A stretch of 64,000 nt of DNA from Zoroaster sp. YZ-2022 (lineage: Eukaryota > Echinodermata > Asteroidea > Forcipulatida > Zoroasteridae). The DNA is taken from the NCBI GenBank assembly GCA_029582265.1, contig CM055828.1, positions 14,605,777 through 14,669,776 of the forward strand, in the 5' to 3' direction. A program made the position numbers and the translations under genes. Positions 22,297 through 33,072 of the stretch are shown here, piece after piece. Every line of letters starts with the position of its first letter. Positions within the stretch are counted from its first letter, which is position 1. Below the pieces are notes generated by a model. That model saw only the letters and a list, made by a program, of their open reading frames with translations, did not search any database and was not told the origin of the DNA.

Positions 22297-23090
22297 ATAG
22301 CCGAGGGGAGCTGAATTTTTAAGGAAATGGCGGCGTGATCTGATAGAGAACAGGGTGTGATTTCACACGAATGAATAGATGATAACATATCAGGATGAAG
22401 ATACAAACGATCTAACCTGGCTTTGGAAACTCCACAAACCCTGGAGGGGTTGTTCCGCAGCCAGGTAAATTGTTGTTTCTGGGGATTCAGTCTACGCCAA
22501 ACATCACAGAGAGAGACAGTGCACATACAGTTTTTTTTAGAGCTGCAGCGACTCTGGATCTACGCTCGGTGGGCGCGCGCAGACGATCCAAGGCGGGATT
22601 CTCCGTGCAGTTGAAGTCACCTCCGAGCACAACAACACCGTCACTGTTACATATGGATAAATGATTAGAAAAAGAGTTAATTACTTCAATAGCAAGAAGG
22701 TCACTCTGGGGAACTAAAATATTGTAAATATGGAAAAGGGTTTCATTGAATTTAATTTTAGAATATTAAAAGGACATGGCCTTTAAAAATGTTACAGGAA
22801 GAAAGAATTTCTATATTTTTTTAAAATTCCTGATGAGTGTAGTGACCCCAGAGCCACGGGAATTGGAAGGGGAGGGAAAAGGGGTATGGGGCCATAGGCT
22901 CCAGCAGGAGCTCATTTCTGTGAGGTTATAAGTCTCCTGCAGGAGCACTATGTCAGAAAAAGGAAATAAATTTTCAAAATAAACATTGATGGCGGCATTT
23001 TTCGTGGGGGTTGAACAGCCGCCGGTGTTCAGGGAAATCAGTGACAGTGTCATTGCGACCAAGCTAATCAAGACCCTCATAATGTAAAAA
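22297..23090 (-). pseudogene. Tx1 LINE ORF2, APE endonuclease
   Basis: Minus-strand start SLISLNTGGCSTPTKN, then FSDIVLLQETY (catalytic E), SNSRGSGVTTLIRN, and further left DGVVVLGGDFNCTEN in an adjacent frame (about 22600-22640), FTWLRNNPSRVCGVSKARLD (about 22410-22470) and SLSDHAAISL (about 22310-22340), the SDH catalytic motif. Frames change near 22800 and 22540. The domain ends where the CR1-like LINE begins and continues at 16470. Confidence 0.8.
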
Positions 23091-23100
23091 GCAAAAGAAA

Positions 23101-25112
23101 TTACTTGTCTGAAGTCTTGATCAGCTTGGTTACGCGCTGTTGAAGGCCCCTGTTAATGAGAGGGTTACTGCGTAGCGGTTTGAGTTGTTTTACTAGTCCG
23201 GGAACATTAGCGGTGAATCTCTTGGCCACCTTAACAGGCTTTTTTCGTGTTTTTACGGAGGCCAAGAAACCCATGAGCTCTTTAGAAGACAGAGGACCTT
23301 TTGTGTTGGAAATGCAATCAGGCACCGCCTCGTCTTCTTGGTCGTTCGTCGACGAGGCCGGGGTAGAGACGGTGGAGGTTTGTGAGTTTAGGACTTGGGT
23401 AAGGGAGGGGGAGTTGACCATCATGGGCACCGCCACCTTCCTCACTAATTTTCGTGGGGGAGAGGGTGTCTTCAGAGGGGTGAAAATAGATGTATCTGTA
23501 GGAGGGGCTTGAGGGGAAGATTTTCTCTTAGATACAACATCAGAAAATAGTCTGGACGGTGGTGGTGGCGATCCCCAGATAGAACAACCGGTTTTCGATG
23601 GGGTGTGGCTAGGTTGGAGGGGGACTGAAGGTTGGGAGGGGCAAAGGGAGTGGTGGGAGGGGTTAGGGGAATGGTGGGAGAGGGAAGGGGAGGAAGGGGT
23701 CGCGGATGACGCAGGGGCCACGGACGACGCAGGAGCCCCGGAGGCCGGAGAAACCGCAGGAAACGAAGGCCCCGCAGATCCCGCCGAGCCACCTGTACCA
23801 GCCGAGCCGCCCGCCCCGGACGAAGGCCCAACAGGCTCTCACCGGAACGAGAGGTCGACACACCGGACCCCGCACCAGCACGTGTGGCGCTTCGAGTCGA
23901 AGCACCCCTCGACACCGGCGCGGCATGTCCAGCCTTCGCACAGGCGGCCCCGACAGGACCCGAGGACCTCCCAGAGCCCGCAGAGGTCCGCACACCCGAG
24001 GGCACCGCACGATCCGCATCCCCAACGGCATCCAACGGACCAGTTTGTTTGGAGACTTTAGGTGGGTGTTTGGGATCAGATTTTTATTTATTTTGTTTTT
24101 TTTTACGCAAATCGCCCCACACAAGGCCAATGGCCACTACAAGGTGGGGCTAATAAGTCATTGAGTTATTAAAACGACTCCACACTGAAGAAACCAGCCC
24201 CTCGCACCGAAACAAGACAAGTTAATAACCAGCCTCTTCACGGTGCGAATATGACTGGGAGGGGTAACTAGTCCAGAACAAGGCATTTGTTAAACTGCCT
24301 CTGCCCCTATAAGCAATTATGGTTAAGTGTCTTGCTCAAGGACACAAGTGTCACGGCCAGGATTCGAACCCACATTCTGCTGCTAACACCAGAAAGTGAG
24401 TCCTGTAAGCTAGACCGCTCGGCCACGACACTCCACTTTACGGTTGGAGGTGTTATGGACGAAGGTGGGGGGGGGGGGGTGAGTTCAATGGATTGGTCTC
24501 GTTACTGTCAACGTCATCGGTCCCCCGTCTCTTACAAGCACGACTAATGTGGCCGTACTCACCGCACGAGAAACAACGTACCGACTCAGTAGACAGAAAC
24601 ACACGGTAATTAGTGTCTAAATACGAGAAACTAATGTGTTCAGGCGGAGTGATGTTCGGTTTGAGGAGAACGTGGACTTGACGTCTGAACGACATAATAT
24701 GTGCAAGGTGTTTTTCTTTAAAACCCAGGGGAATAGATCTTACCTGAGACACCACCTTGCAAAATGAAGAAAGATTGTGTATCAATACTGCATTCGGTAC
24801 TTCTGGATAGACATTGGATAGTGTGAGTCGGGTGGTTGGCTGGACAAGCGGTGTGAGCTCGATGAAGGTGCCCTCATAGGTCAGTCCGTTTTCGGATGAC
24901 AGCCTTCTTCGAGCTCAGATATGCAGCGATGCGGCCATTAGAAATTCGGGAAGCAGAGAGTTCTCTTGCGCCTGATATTTTGGTAACAAATACCGTATCC
25001 AGCGCTCTTTGAACACGAATCCATTGTCCCTGGTAAGTGGCCTGTCACCAGGAACAATGGACCCGTGTTCACCACCCGTGCTCACGCTTGAGTGACCCTG
25101 AATAGGCCGCAA
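23101..25112 (-). pseudogene. Tx1 LINE ORF1, CCHC zinc-knuckle protein
   Basis: Minus-strand frames: ERWIRYLLPKYQAQENS and ISNGRIAAYLSSKKAV (24890-25110), YEGTFIELTPLVQPTTRLTLSNV, NITPPEHISFSYLDT and the knuckle CFSCGEYGHISRAC (about 24540-24585). A Pro/Ser-rich region with high GC follows (23472-24080), then a basic C-terminus (MGFLASVKTRKKPVKVAKRF) ending at 23101. ORF1 proteins of Tx1/L1 elements coat the RNA. It is interrupted by a SINE fragment and frameshifts. The GC-rich, repetitive 23.6-24.0 kb section gives several overlapping spurious frames. Confidence 0.7.
24311..24431 (-). repeat. SINE family A, head-only fragment
   Basis: Minus strand: GTCGTGGCCGAGCGGTCTAG, T-arm GTGGGTTCGAATCC and core CTTGAGCAAGACACTTAACC. 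It stops after the core, so the LINE-like 3' half is missing. Inserted within Tx1 ORF1. Confidence 0.85.
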
Positions 25113-25130
25113 GATTAATAATAGGTATGT

Positions 25131-26339
25131 GTTTCAGAGGAATACGTACACCAGTGTAAAAGTTAACTTTACTCTGCAATACTTCAGCAATACTTGCCAA
25201 AAAACGTAAGCGACAGGGACTCGGGTGGAATATTTGTTTCTTTAGGAAAAATTATTAATTTCATTGCAAATTAGACCTTCCAGGTCTGTATTAAATTAAT
25301 AATTAGTCTGTTATCTAGCAATAATGAATTAAAAAAGGAGCATCATACCTAAAGTAGAAGTGTCATATATGGGTAGATCTAGGGTGGTCCAAAGGGGTAG
25401 GGGCACAAGACCATAAGGCGAGAGGTGGGGTAACCCAAAAATACTGAGATTGAAGTACCCGGTAATGTGATTCATTTTCAATGAAATCATCAGATATTGC
25501 CCAAAATCTTAAACGTCCCCTTAACCAAACCCATTCCCCACCCCCACTGGACCGATTTGACAGCTCACGGTAGAGAAAACACCAAAAGGACAGTCCATTT
25601 CAACTACTCAAATTATATTTTTTTAAATTTCCATTGAAATGTACACATGGCCAAGTAAAATGGCCAACAGAGGGCGCTATTTTATAAGGCATAATTTAAA
25701 TGAAAATAATACGTAAAACTGGCAAGTTTCGTGAATGTAATTGCCTAGTAAATTAAATTATGTCCACGCTCATGTACAATATGCGCCACGGAAATCACTT
25801 TCTGAACGCATTTACTGTGCACGCCCCATGGTTTAAAGTGCTTGACAGCACATGCTACGAGGCAAGATTAAATTGAGATTTATTGTTAAAAATTATCGAC
25901 GTTAAATATGTATCTCATGTCTTTGGTATAATGTATACCGGGGTATGCCCATTTGATATTTATAAGGCTGTGAGCTTGAACAAACCATCTTCAGGAAGTT
26001 ATTTTTATTACGAAATTTCTTTTACTATTAACAAATTAATCAAAAACAAAACTTGTCGGAACATTATTAATTCACAGCAATTGAGTATGTCTTTTCTAAA
26101 GGAAATGTATTTTAATTGTTAGCCTCTACATTTTTTATCACGTGAGAGTGCTATGTCAGCTCAAAAGTAATATTGGAAGTAAGGTTTGCGGTAGCACCAA
26201 TCTCTATGGAGTTGTAATAACTGTTGGTTCTGAGAAGAACCGGTTGTGAGAAACTCGACGTTCAATCAGTATACTTTGATCACACACATTTGCACACACA
26301 GTATATTGCTGTTGAAAACATTTAAATGGTCTTTTAACT
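25131..26339. other. Intergenic, no gene recognised
   Basis: AT-rich. It contains an 80-codon plus-strand open frame (25883-26122) of low complexity with no recognised motif, and GAGGGCGCTATTTTATAAGG near 25670-25690. Nothing else supported. Confidence 0.4.
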
Positions 26340-28751
26340 TCAAATATATCTTTAAACTATCGAATACACAATACTCTTTTAGCTCAGTTGGTAGTGCGCG
26401 TGACTGACGAGCCAGAGTTCCTTTGATCGAATCCTGACCAGAAAATTGTTAATTTTGTAAAAGTGTATTCCTGTTGAAAACATGTAAATGGACTTTTAAC
26501 TTCAAATATATCTTTAACCTAAGGAAACCACAAGAATCAGTTAGCTTAGTTGGTAGTGCGCGTGACTGACGAGCCAGAGATCCTTGGATCGAATAACGCC
26601 CAGAGAATTGTTAATTTTGTAATAGTATTATACCTCTTGAAAACATATAAATGGTCTTTTAACTTCAAATATATATTTAACCTACCGAATGCACAAGAAT
26701 CTGTTAGCTCACTTGGAAGTGCGCGTGAATGTCCAGATAGTGATCCTTGGATCGAATCCCGCCCAGAGAATTGTGAATTTTGTAAAAGTATATTCCTGTT
26801 GAAAACATTTAAATGGTCTTTCAACTTCAAATATATCTTTAACTTTTGAAATGCACAAGAATTAATTAGCTCAGTTGGTAGTGCGCGTGACTGACGAGCG
26901 AGAGATCCTTGAATCGAATCCCGAGCAGAGTATTCTTTATTTTGTAAAAGTATATTCCTTTTGGAAACGTTTAAATGGCCTTTTAACTTCAAATATATAT
27001 CTTTAAACTACGCAATGCACAAAAATCAGTTAGCTCAGTTGGTAGTGCGCGTGACTAACGAGCCAGAGATCCTTGGATCAAATCCCGAGCAGAGAAGTGT
27101 TAATTTTGTAAAAGTGTATTCCTGTTGAAAACATAAAATGGTCTTTTAAGTTCAAATATATCTTTAACATACCGACTGCGCAAGAATCAGTTAGCTCAGT
27201 TGGTAGTGCGCGTGACTGATGAGCCAGAGATCCTTGAATCGAATCCCGAGCAGAGTATTCTTTATTTTGTAAAGGTATATTCCTTTTGGAAACATTTAAA
27301 AGGTGTTTAACTTCAAATAATTATATCTTTAAACTACTACCTAATGCACAAGAATCAGTTAGCTAAGTTGATAGTGCGCGTGACTGCTGAGCTACGGATC
27401 CTTTGATCGAATCCCGAGCAGAGTATTCTTAAAAGTATATTCCTGTTGAAAAGAATTAAATGGTCTTTTAACTTCAAATATCATCTTTAACCTGTTGAAT
27501 GCACAAGAATCAGCTAGCTGAGTTTGTAGTGCGCGTGACTGCTGAGCCATAGATCCTTGGATCAAATCCCGAGTAGAGAAGTGCTAATTTTGTAAAAGTA
27601 AATTCCTTTTGATGAAAACATATAAATGGTGTTTTAACTTCAAATAAATATCTTTAAACTACCGAATGAACAAGAATCAGTTAGCTCAGTTGTTAGTGCG
27701 CGTGTCTGACGAGCAAGAGATACTTGGATCGAAGTCCGACCAGCGATGTATTATTTCTGTAAAAGTAAATTCTTGCTGAAAACATATAAATGGTCTTTTA
27801 ACTTCAAATATATCTTTAAACTATCGAATGTACAATCATCTGTTAGCTCAGTTGGTAGTGCGCGTGACTGACGAATAAGATATCCTTAGATCGAAGACCG
27901 ACCAGCAGAGAAGTGATGATTTTGTAAAAGATAAAAATGGTCAGTTAACTTCAAATATATCTTTAACTTACCGAATGCACTAGAATCAGTTAGCTCATTT
28001 GGTAGTGCGCGTGACTGACGAGCGAGATATCCTTGAATCGAATGGCGACCAGAGAATTGCAAATTTTTAAAACTGTATTACTGTTGAAAACATAAAATGG
28101 TATTTTAACTTCAAATATATCTTTCACCAAGGGAATTCACAAGAATCATTTATCTGAATTGGTAGTGCGCGTGACTGACGACCTTGAGATCCGTGGATCT
28201 ATTCCCGAGCAGAGTATTCTTTATTTTGTAAAAGTATATTCCTGTTGAAAACATTTAAATGGTCTTTTAACTTCAAATATATCTTTAAACTACCGAATGA
28301 ACAAGAATCAGTTAGCTCAGTTGTTAGTGCGCGTGTCTGACGAGCAAGAGATACTTGGATCGAAGTCCGACCAGCGATGTATTATTTTTGTAAAAGTAAA
28401 TTCCTGTTGAAAACATATAAATGGTCTTTTAACTTCAAATATATCTTTAAACTATCGAATGTACAATAATCTGTTAGCTCAGTTGGTAGTGCGCGTGACT
28501 GACGAGTAAGATATCCTTAGATCGAAGACCGACCAGCAGAGAAGTGTTAATTTTGTAAAAGTAAATTCCTGTTGAAAACATAAAAATGGTCAGTTAACTT
28601 CAAATATATCTTTAACCTACGGAATGCACAAGAATCATGTAGCTTAGTTAGTAGTGCGCGTGACTGACGAGTCAGAAATCCTTGGATCGAATCCCGAGCA
28701 GAGTATACTTCATGTTGTAAAAGTATGTTCCTGTTGAAAACATTTAAATGG
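26340..28751 (+). repeat. Tandem array of about 15 tRNA-like units (about 160 bp each)
   Basis: Each unit has a tRNA-like part (TTAGCTCAGTTGGTAGTGCG, then GTGACTGACGAGCCAGAGATCC and TTGGATCGAATCCCGA) followed by an AT-rich spacer with CCTGTTGAAAACAT and GGTCTTTTAACTTCAAATAT. Units start near 26380, 26537, 26705, 26865, 27032, 27190, 27357, 27513, 27681, 27842, 27992, 28150, 28316, 28480 and 28638. TAGCTCAGTTGG fits the Pol III A box, and GGATCGAATCC is one base from a B box. Anticodon stems and acceptor stems do not close well, so these are tRNA-derived repeats rather than tRNA genes. The array continues for one unit after the foldback insertion. Confidence 0.85.
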
Positions 28752-29437
28752 TACGAAGCTGTTTAAGGGACATGGTGAATTTTATTTTCAGTTTTCTCAA
28801 CCCGTACGTACGCCTTACTAACCCGTATGTACGCCTTACTAACGCGTACATACGCCTTATGTAACCCGTATGTACGCCTTACTAACCCGTATGTACGCCT
28901 TACTAACCCGTATGTACGCCTTACTAACCCGTACGTACGCCTTACTAACGCGTACGTACGCCTTATGTAACCCGTACGTACGCCTTACTAACCCGTACGT
29001 ACGCCTTACTAACGCGTACGCACGCCTTACTATCCCGTATGTACGCCTTAAGTTAGTAAGGCGTACGTCCGGGTTACATAAGGCTTACGTTAGGGTTAGT
29101 AAGGTGAACATACGGGTTACATACGGCGTGCGTACGGGTTAGTAAGGCGTACGTACGCGTTAGCAAGGCGTACATACAGGTTACATAAGGCGTACATACG
29201 GGTTATTAAGGCGTAGGTACGGGTAATTAAGGCGTAAGTACGGGTTATTAAGGCGTACATACGCGTTAGTAAGGCGTACGTACGGGTTAGTAAGGCGTAC
29301 CTACGGGTTACATAAGGCGTACGTACGCGTTAGTAAGGCGTACGCGTTAGTAAGGCGAACGTACGGGTTAGTAAGGCGTACGTACGGGTTGAGAAAACTG
29401 AAAATAAAATTCACCATGTCCCTTAAACAGCTTCGTA
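28752..29437. mobile_element. Foldback element of inverted minisatellites, AAATGG duplication
   Basis: Inverted termini of about 55 bp (TACGAAGCTGTTTAAGGGAC ... at 28752 and its complement ending at 29437) enclose two opposed minisatellite blocks. ACCCGTACGTACGCCTTACT units run rightward at about 28800-29050, and their complement runs from about 29050 to 29390. AAATGG is duplicated at 28746-28751 and 29438-29443, and removing the element restores the tandem-array unit exactly. No coding capacity. It is a non-autonomous foldback DNA element; the superfamily cannot be assigned. Confidence 0.85.
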
Positions 29438-29535
29438 AAATGGTCTTTTAACTTCAAATAATATCTTTTAACCTACCGAATGCACAAGAATCAATTTGCT
29501 CAGTTTGTAGTACGCGTGACAACCGAGCCAGACGT
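29438..29535 (+). repeat. Last unit of the tRNA-like array
   Basis: Resumes with AAATGGTC(TTTT)AACTTCAAAT and carries TTTGCTCAGTTTGTAGTACGCG, then breaks off within the tRNA-like part near GAGCCAGAC. Confidence 0.8.
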
Positions 29536-30540
29536 GTTTTTGACGGAGCTCCGGGGAATCCAGCACTCCTGCAGTTAGCCAACGACTGCAAGTCTTTTTT
29601 AATGCCTACAGTAGTGTCTACGTTTTCTTTAATTCTATTCGTGGACTAGTCGAACCCTTCGGGCTTACTGTGCTTTAGAGGCAGAAACTCCAAGGCTCGG
29701 TGGTTCAATCCACCGACGCCATTTTTGTGTTATAATGTGTGCCCATAGAGGTGGAGAACGGCCTACGCTCAAGAGGCCAAACACAATACGTTTCCAAGCA
29801 AGAAATCTAAATATTACGCCAGAGAGCATTCAGCACCTCTTTTCGCACAACTGCACACTCTCACTATCGCCGACATTAATAAACTCCATACTGGGATTTT
29901 TATGTATAAGTTCACTCATAATCTTCTTCCCCAAGTTTTCTCTTCCTTCTTTACCTCAGTTCGAGACACCCATAGCCACTCCACAAGATCCTGTACCAAT
30001 CTGTTTGTTCCATTCACTCGCACCTCTTATTCTATGAACACCATTCGTTTCCTTGGTACTCGTGTGTGGAATGCCATAGATGAAAATATCAGATCTCAGC
30101 GGTCCGTCGGTCTTTTTAAGCTTAAATACAAACGAGTCCTTATCTCTCATTATGCATCTTAGCTTCCTCTCCCAAATATATCTTTTCTTCCATTGCGTTC
30201 ACATTATCCACATATCTAAATTTTGTTAGTCTGTTGTTTTTTGCTTAATAGCCTTTTGATATTTTTTCATTATTTTAATTGCCTCTGTCATCAGTATATT
30301 TACTCTGTATCGTGTCAACTACCTATTGTCTTGTCTCTTGTCTGTCTGTCCTTTTTGTTTGTGTTTTTGTCTGTATGGCTGTTTTTAACAAGCTTCTGCT
30401 TATATAAACAGCCCCCATGCTCTATTTAACTAATTACTTTTGCTATGAATTTAACATTTACTGCTTCATCGTTTAATGCACTCTTAATATAAAGTTTGTT
30501 AATTATTTTATGGAAGTATGGAAATAAATGTGATGATTGA
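29536..30540 (+). pseudogene. LINE 3' fragment (jockey-superfamily reverse transcriptase end)
   Basis: A frame at 29893-30162 reads GIFMYKFTHNLLPQVFSSFF, DTHSHSTRSC and NTIRFLGTRVWNAIDENIRS and ends at a stop, matching the C-terminal tail of CR1/L2-type reverse transcriptases. About 370 bp of 3' UTR follow, ending near a TGATTGAATT tail at 30540. Before it, at 29690-29726, is a T-arm-like GGTGGTTCAATCCACC with a TTTTT run, of unclear origin. 5'-truncated and dead. Confidence 0.65.
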
Positions 30541-31098
30541 ATTCACAGAGAACTGAACACTGTTAGCACAACGAAATGTATATCACCATTAGAAAACGGA
30601 TGGTATAGTGTCACCTTCGATAACGACATACACAGTGGAATAATTGCAATGCAAGGGATAAAACTGCAAGGGATGTTAATCCAATTTGAAAGTGCTAATG
30701 TCAGGAACTCCACAGTGGTGTACATTAAAGTCCCATACGAAATGAGTGACGAGGTAGTTACGACAGCGCTTTTACCGTATGGAACTGTGGTTAATATCAG
30801 AAGGCAAGTGCATGATTTCGACAATGAAATCGAAACCGGGGTAAGAAGCGTTCTTGTAAAGAACATGAAAAAAGCAATCCCAAGCTATGTGAAAGTTGGC
30901 GGTTTCACACTACCAATACGATATAAAGGGCAACAGAGAACATGTAAGATATGCAACCAACCCGGTCATGTAGCAAGAAACTGTAAGTTACAATTAAGAG
31001 GAAGGTGCTTTGTATGTGGAAGCTATGAGCACAGAGCCGGTTGGCACGAAAGACAAAGAGAAAAGGAAGAAAGTGATGCTCCATCATCCGTCTGTTCC
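30541..31098 (+). pseudogene. Tx1-like LINE ORF1, first part with zinc knuckles
   Basis: Open frame with PLENGWYSVTFDND, VVYIKVPYEMSDEVVTTALL, YGTVVNIRRQVH and VGGFTLPIRYKGQQRTC, then the knuckles CKICNQPGHVARNC (CX2CX4HX4C) and CFVCGSYEHRAGWH. This is the RRM-like plus CCHC layout of Tx1/L1 ORF1 RNA-binding proteins. It is cut at 31099 by the foldback element and continues as an acidic/basic tail at 36752. Confidence 0.8.
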
Positions 31099-31310
31099 GG
31101 ACCATAATGTCCGGCACATTATGTCCGTCGGCCCATTAAGTCCGGCCCATTATGTCCACGGGCCCATTAAGTCCAGCCCATTATGTCCGCGGGCGCGTTA
31201 AGTCCGGCCCATTACGTCCACGGGTCCATTATGTCCGCGGGCTCATTAAGTCCGGCCCATTACGTCCGCTGGCCCATTATGTCCGGCCCATTATGTCCGC
31301 GGGCGCCTCT
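31099..31310 (+). repeat. Left terminal minisatellite of the foldback element
   Basis: About eleven degenerate 16-22-bp units alternating GGCCCATTATGTCC and GGCCCATTAAGTCC. Confidence 0.85.
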
Positions 31311-31569
31311 CTGGTGGAAGCCTAGCCTTTAGTCAAGGCGCATGTGGCAACGCCCGAAAAAGACCTCGCGTGCGATGAGTGGCGAAGTCACGAGCGCATT
31401 TGCCAGTCCGTTCCGATGACGCTACCAATGAATTATTTATAAACCTCAATCAAAATGAATAATTTATGTATGCAAATTTATTTAAACCAATCACCTTAAG
31501 CAAAATGTTGGACTCATCTATATTCAAATAAGCGATAGCATAACAAATTAGTTAGAATTATGTATTAAC

Positions 31570-31596
31570 ATTTCTCTACCAAATTGGTAGAGAAAT
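31570..31596. repeat. Perfect 12-bp hairpin
   Basis: ATTTCTCTACCA (31570-31581) and its complement (31585-31596) around AAT. No T-run follows; role unknown. Confidence 0.7.
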
Positions 31597-32086
31597 ATAA
31601 AAAATACAAGACTTCAGAACGGACTGATGAAGTCCCTTGGTGCGTCAGGTACTCTCGTGCGTGGTCTTTTTTTTTTTCGTGTGTTGTGATCCGGGTGCTG
31701 CGTGGGCCTTAATTAAAGGCTAGCGTAAGCCTTATAGTATGGTCGTTAAGCACTATGACCGGGGGGAAAAAAATGGTATAAAGATGATTTTTACACCAGA
31801 TGAGCAGAATGTGCCATAGAACAACATATCCAAAATCCGCAAAAATCCTCTTTGGGGATTTTGTTTTATGAGTGTTTGAATATTTTGCACATTTTTGCAT
31901 GTTTTTGTATGGAAAAGGTAAAAAATCAAGGATTTTATGTGACTTTTGGCGGTTCATTCACCTTCATTGAAGAAAATGCAAAGTCTAAGTTGCTGAAAAT
32001 TGATACTTTACTGTGAACTAAAAAAGTTATTACCACATTACCTCGGGGATAAGCCCGACCCCCCCCCCCCCACACACACACACAAG

Positions 32087-32310
32087 AAGCACGGGTGGCT
32101 GAGTGGTTAACCCACTTGCCTCTCACCACTATGACCCGGGTTCGATTCCCGACTTGGACCTGGTTTCTGGGTTCAAGTCTCGATTCTGACCTGTCTCATG
32201 TGAGTTGAAGTTATTTCTCCTGTGTTTCCAGTCTTCTCGGATAAGGACACTAAAATGTAGGCCCCGTCTGCCTTCACTCCTAATCTATATAAGGCGGATG
32301 TTAAAGACCT
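32087..32310 (+). repeat. tRNA-derived SINE (family B), inside foldback element
   Basis: Begins GCACGGGTGGCTGAGTGGTTA (Ser/Leu-type D arm), with GACCCGGGTTCGATTCCC as T arm and B box, then a body with CTGTCTCATGTGAGTTG and GGATAAGGACACTAAAATGT. Distinct from family A. Preceded by a C-run and a (CA)n stretch. Confidence 0.75.
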
Positions 32311-32711
32311 ACCGAGGACGCTGGCCCGTGGTACCATCCTCAGCCACCGTCAACGCGTGGAAAGAAGCGGCCAAGAGTAAGTCAGCACTTTCAAAATATT
32401 TCAATTTCTACCAGTCCTTTTCAGGACCACCACAACTTCTCAAAAGTGATATTTCATGCCATCTGTCTACCATATTATCTAATTAATATAATACAAATAT
32501 AAAAAGTATATATTATTTAGCACATAACTATCTCCCAACTATGGCAAACCGGAAATTCACGAAAGTAGCGAAACGTTCACAATCAAAACGAAAATTGAAA
32601 TAATTTTCACTTGAACGCTCATATAAAACCAAACATTACCCAATTAGTCTACTGACTACAATAGCAGAACAAAGTGAACAATTCATCACAAACCTATTCA
32701 AAGCAACACTA

Positions 32712-33072
32712 TTTCAAAGGAAAAACTTGCTCTGGATAAAGGTTTAAACCTCGTTCCAACCCCTGCTAGACCAACCCGTTTTTATCTTTTGAGTGATTTT
32801 AACACTTTTCATAGAAAATTGAGAATTGCATACCTAATTATGCGTAACAAAACTTCCAAAACCCACCCTTTCAAACCACCATCCACTTGGCATCCAAAAA
32901 CCACACTGAGTGCAAACGCTCGAAAACTAATTGGAAGCCGCAACATTTCAACTTGCTCATATTCGTCTGAGAACTCAGAAAAAGAACATGACAAGAATTT
33001 CATAAACACTATGAATCAGTTGCAAGCAAATCTCAAATTCATATACAAGGCCTCACAAACCTCAATCGATTA
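32712..33072 (+). pseudogene. PLE reverse transcriptase, N-terminal part
   Basis: Frame reads LDKGLNLVPTPARPTRFYLL, then FHRKLRIAYLIM and HPFKPPSTWHP, the typical PLE N-terminal pattern. It then jumps near 32945 to FINTMNQLQANLKFIYKASQ, which belongs after the catalytic palm. The palm motifs are therefore deleted. The frame runs to the TTA that was duplicated by the DNA transposon and resumes at 34354. Confidence 0.75.

Larger units (their letters stand above)
12490..25130 (-). mobile_element. Tx1-type LINE, minus strand, with nested insertions
   Basis: From right to left: ORF1 with a CCHC knuckle (23101-25112), APE endonuclease (22297-23090), linker and reverse transcriptase (15614-16470 and 13104-15264), then a 3' UTR (about 12490-13100). 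Three insertions interrupt it: 15270-15607 (TAGAAG duplicated), 16471-22290 (CGGTGA duplicated), and a SINE head at 24311-24431. The two-ORF layout and the IHQGCPLSGLLYSIAIEP reverse transcriptase motif fit the Tx1 clade, many of whose members are site-specific. Boundaries are approximate. Confidence 0.8.

Noticed and set aside
23472..24164. Four long overlapping frames on both strands
   Set aside because: GC-rich repetitive sequence inside LINE ORF1 keeps all frames open; only the minus-strand ORF1 context is supported.
25883..26122. 80-codon plus-strand frame
   Set aside because: AT-rich composition, no motif, no homologous pattern; not better than chance in this base composition.
26340..28751. 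CRISPR array or functional tRNA cluster
   Set aside because: Units are full tandem copies without unique spacers, and the tRNA-like folds fail in the anticodon and acceptor stems; the genome is eukaryotic.
29690..29730. tRNA gene 3' end (T arm plus TTTTT)
   Set aside because: GGTGGTTCAATCCACC can form a T arm, but no D arm, anticodon arm or acceptor partner is visible upstream.
30543..30866. Minus-strand 107-codon frame
   Set aside because: Shadow of the LINE ORF1 on the plus strand, which carries CCHC knuckles.
31615..31660. Hammerhead at GGACTGATGAAGTCC
   Set aside because: CTGATGA is present but no GAAA box or closing stem I follows.
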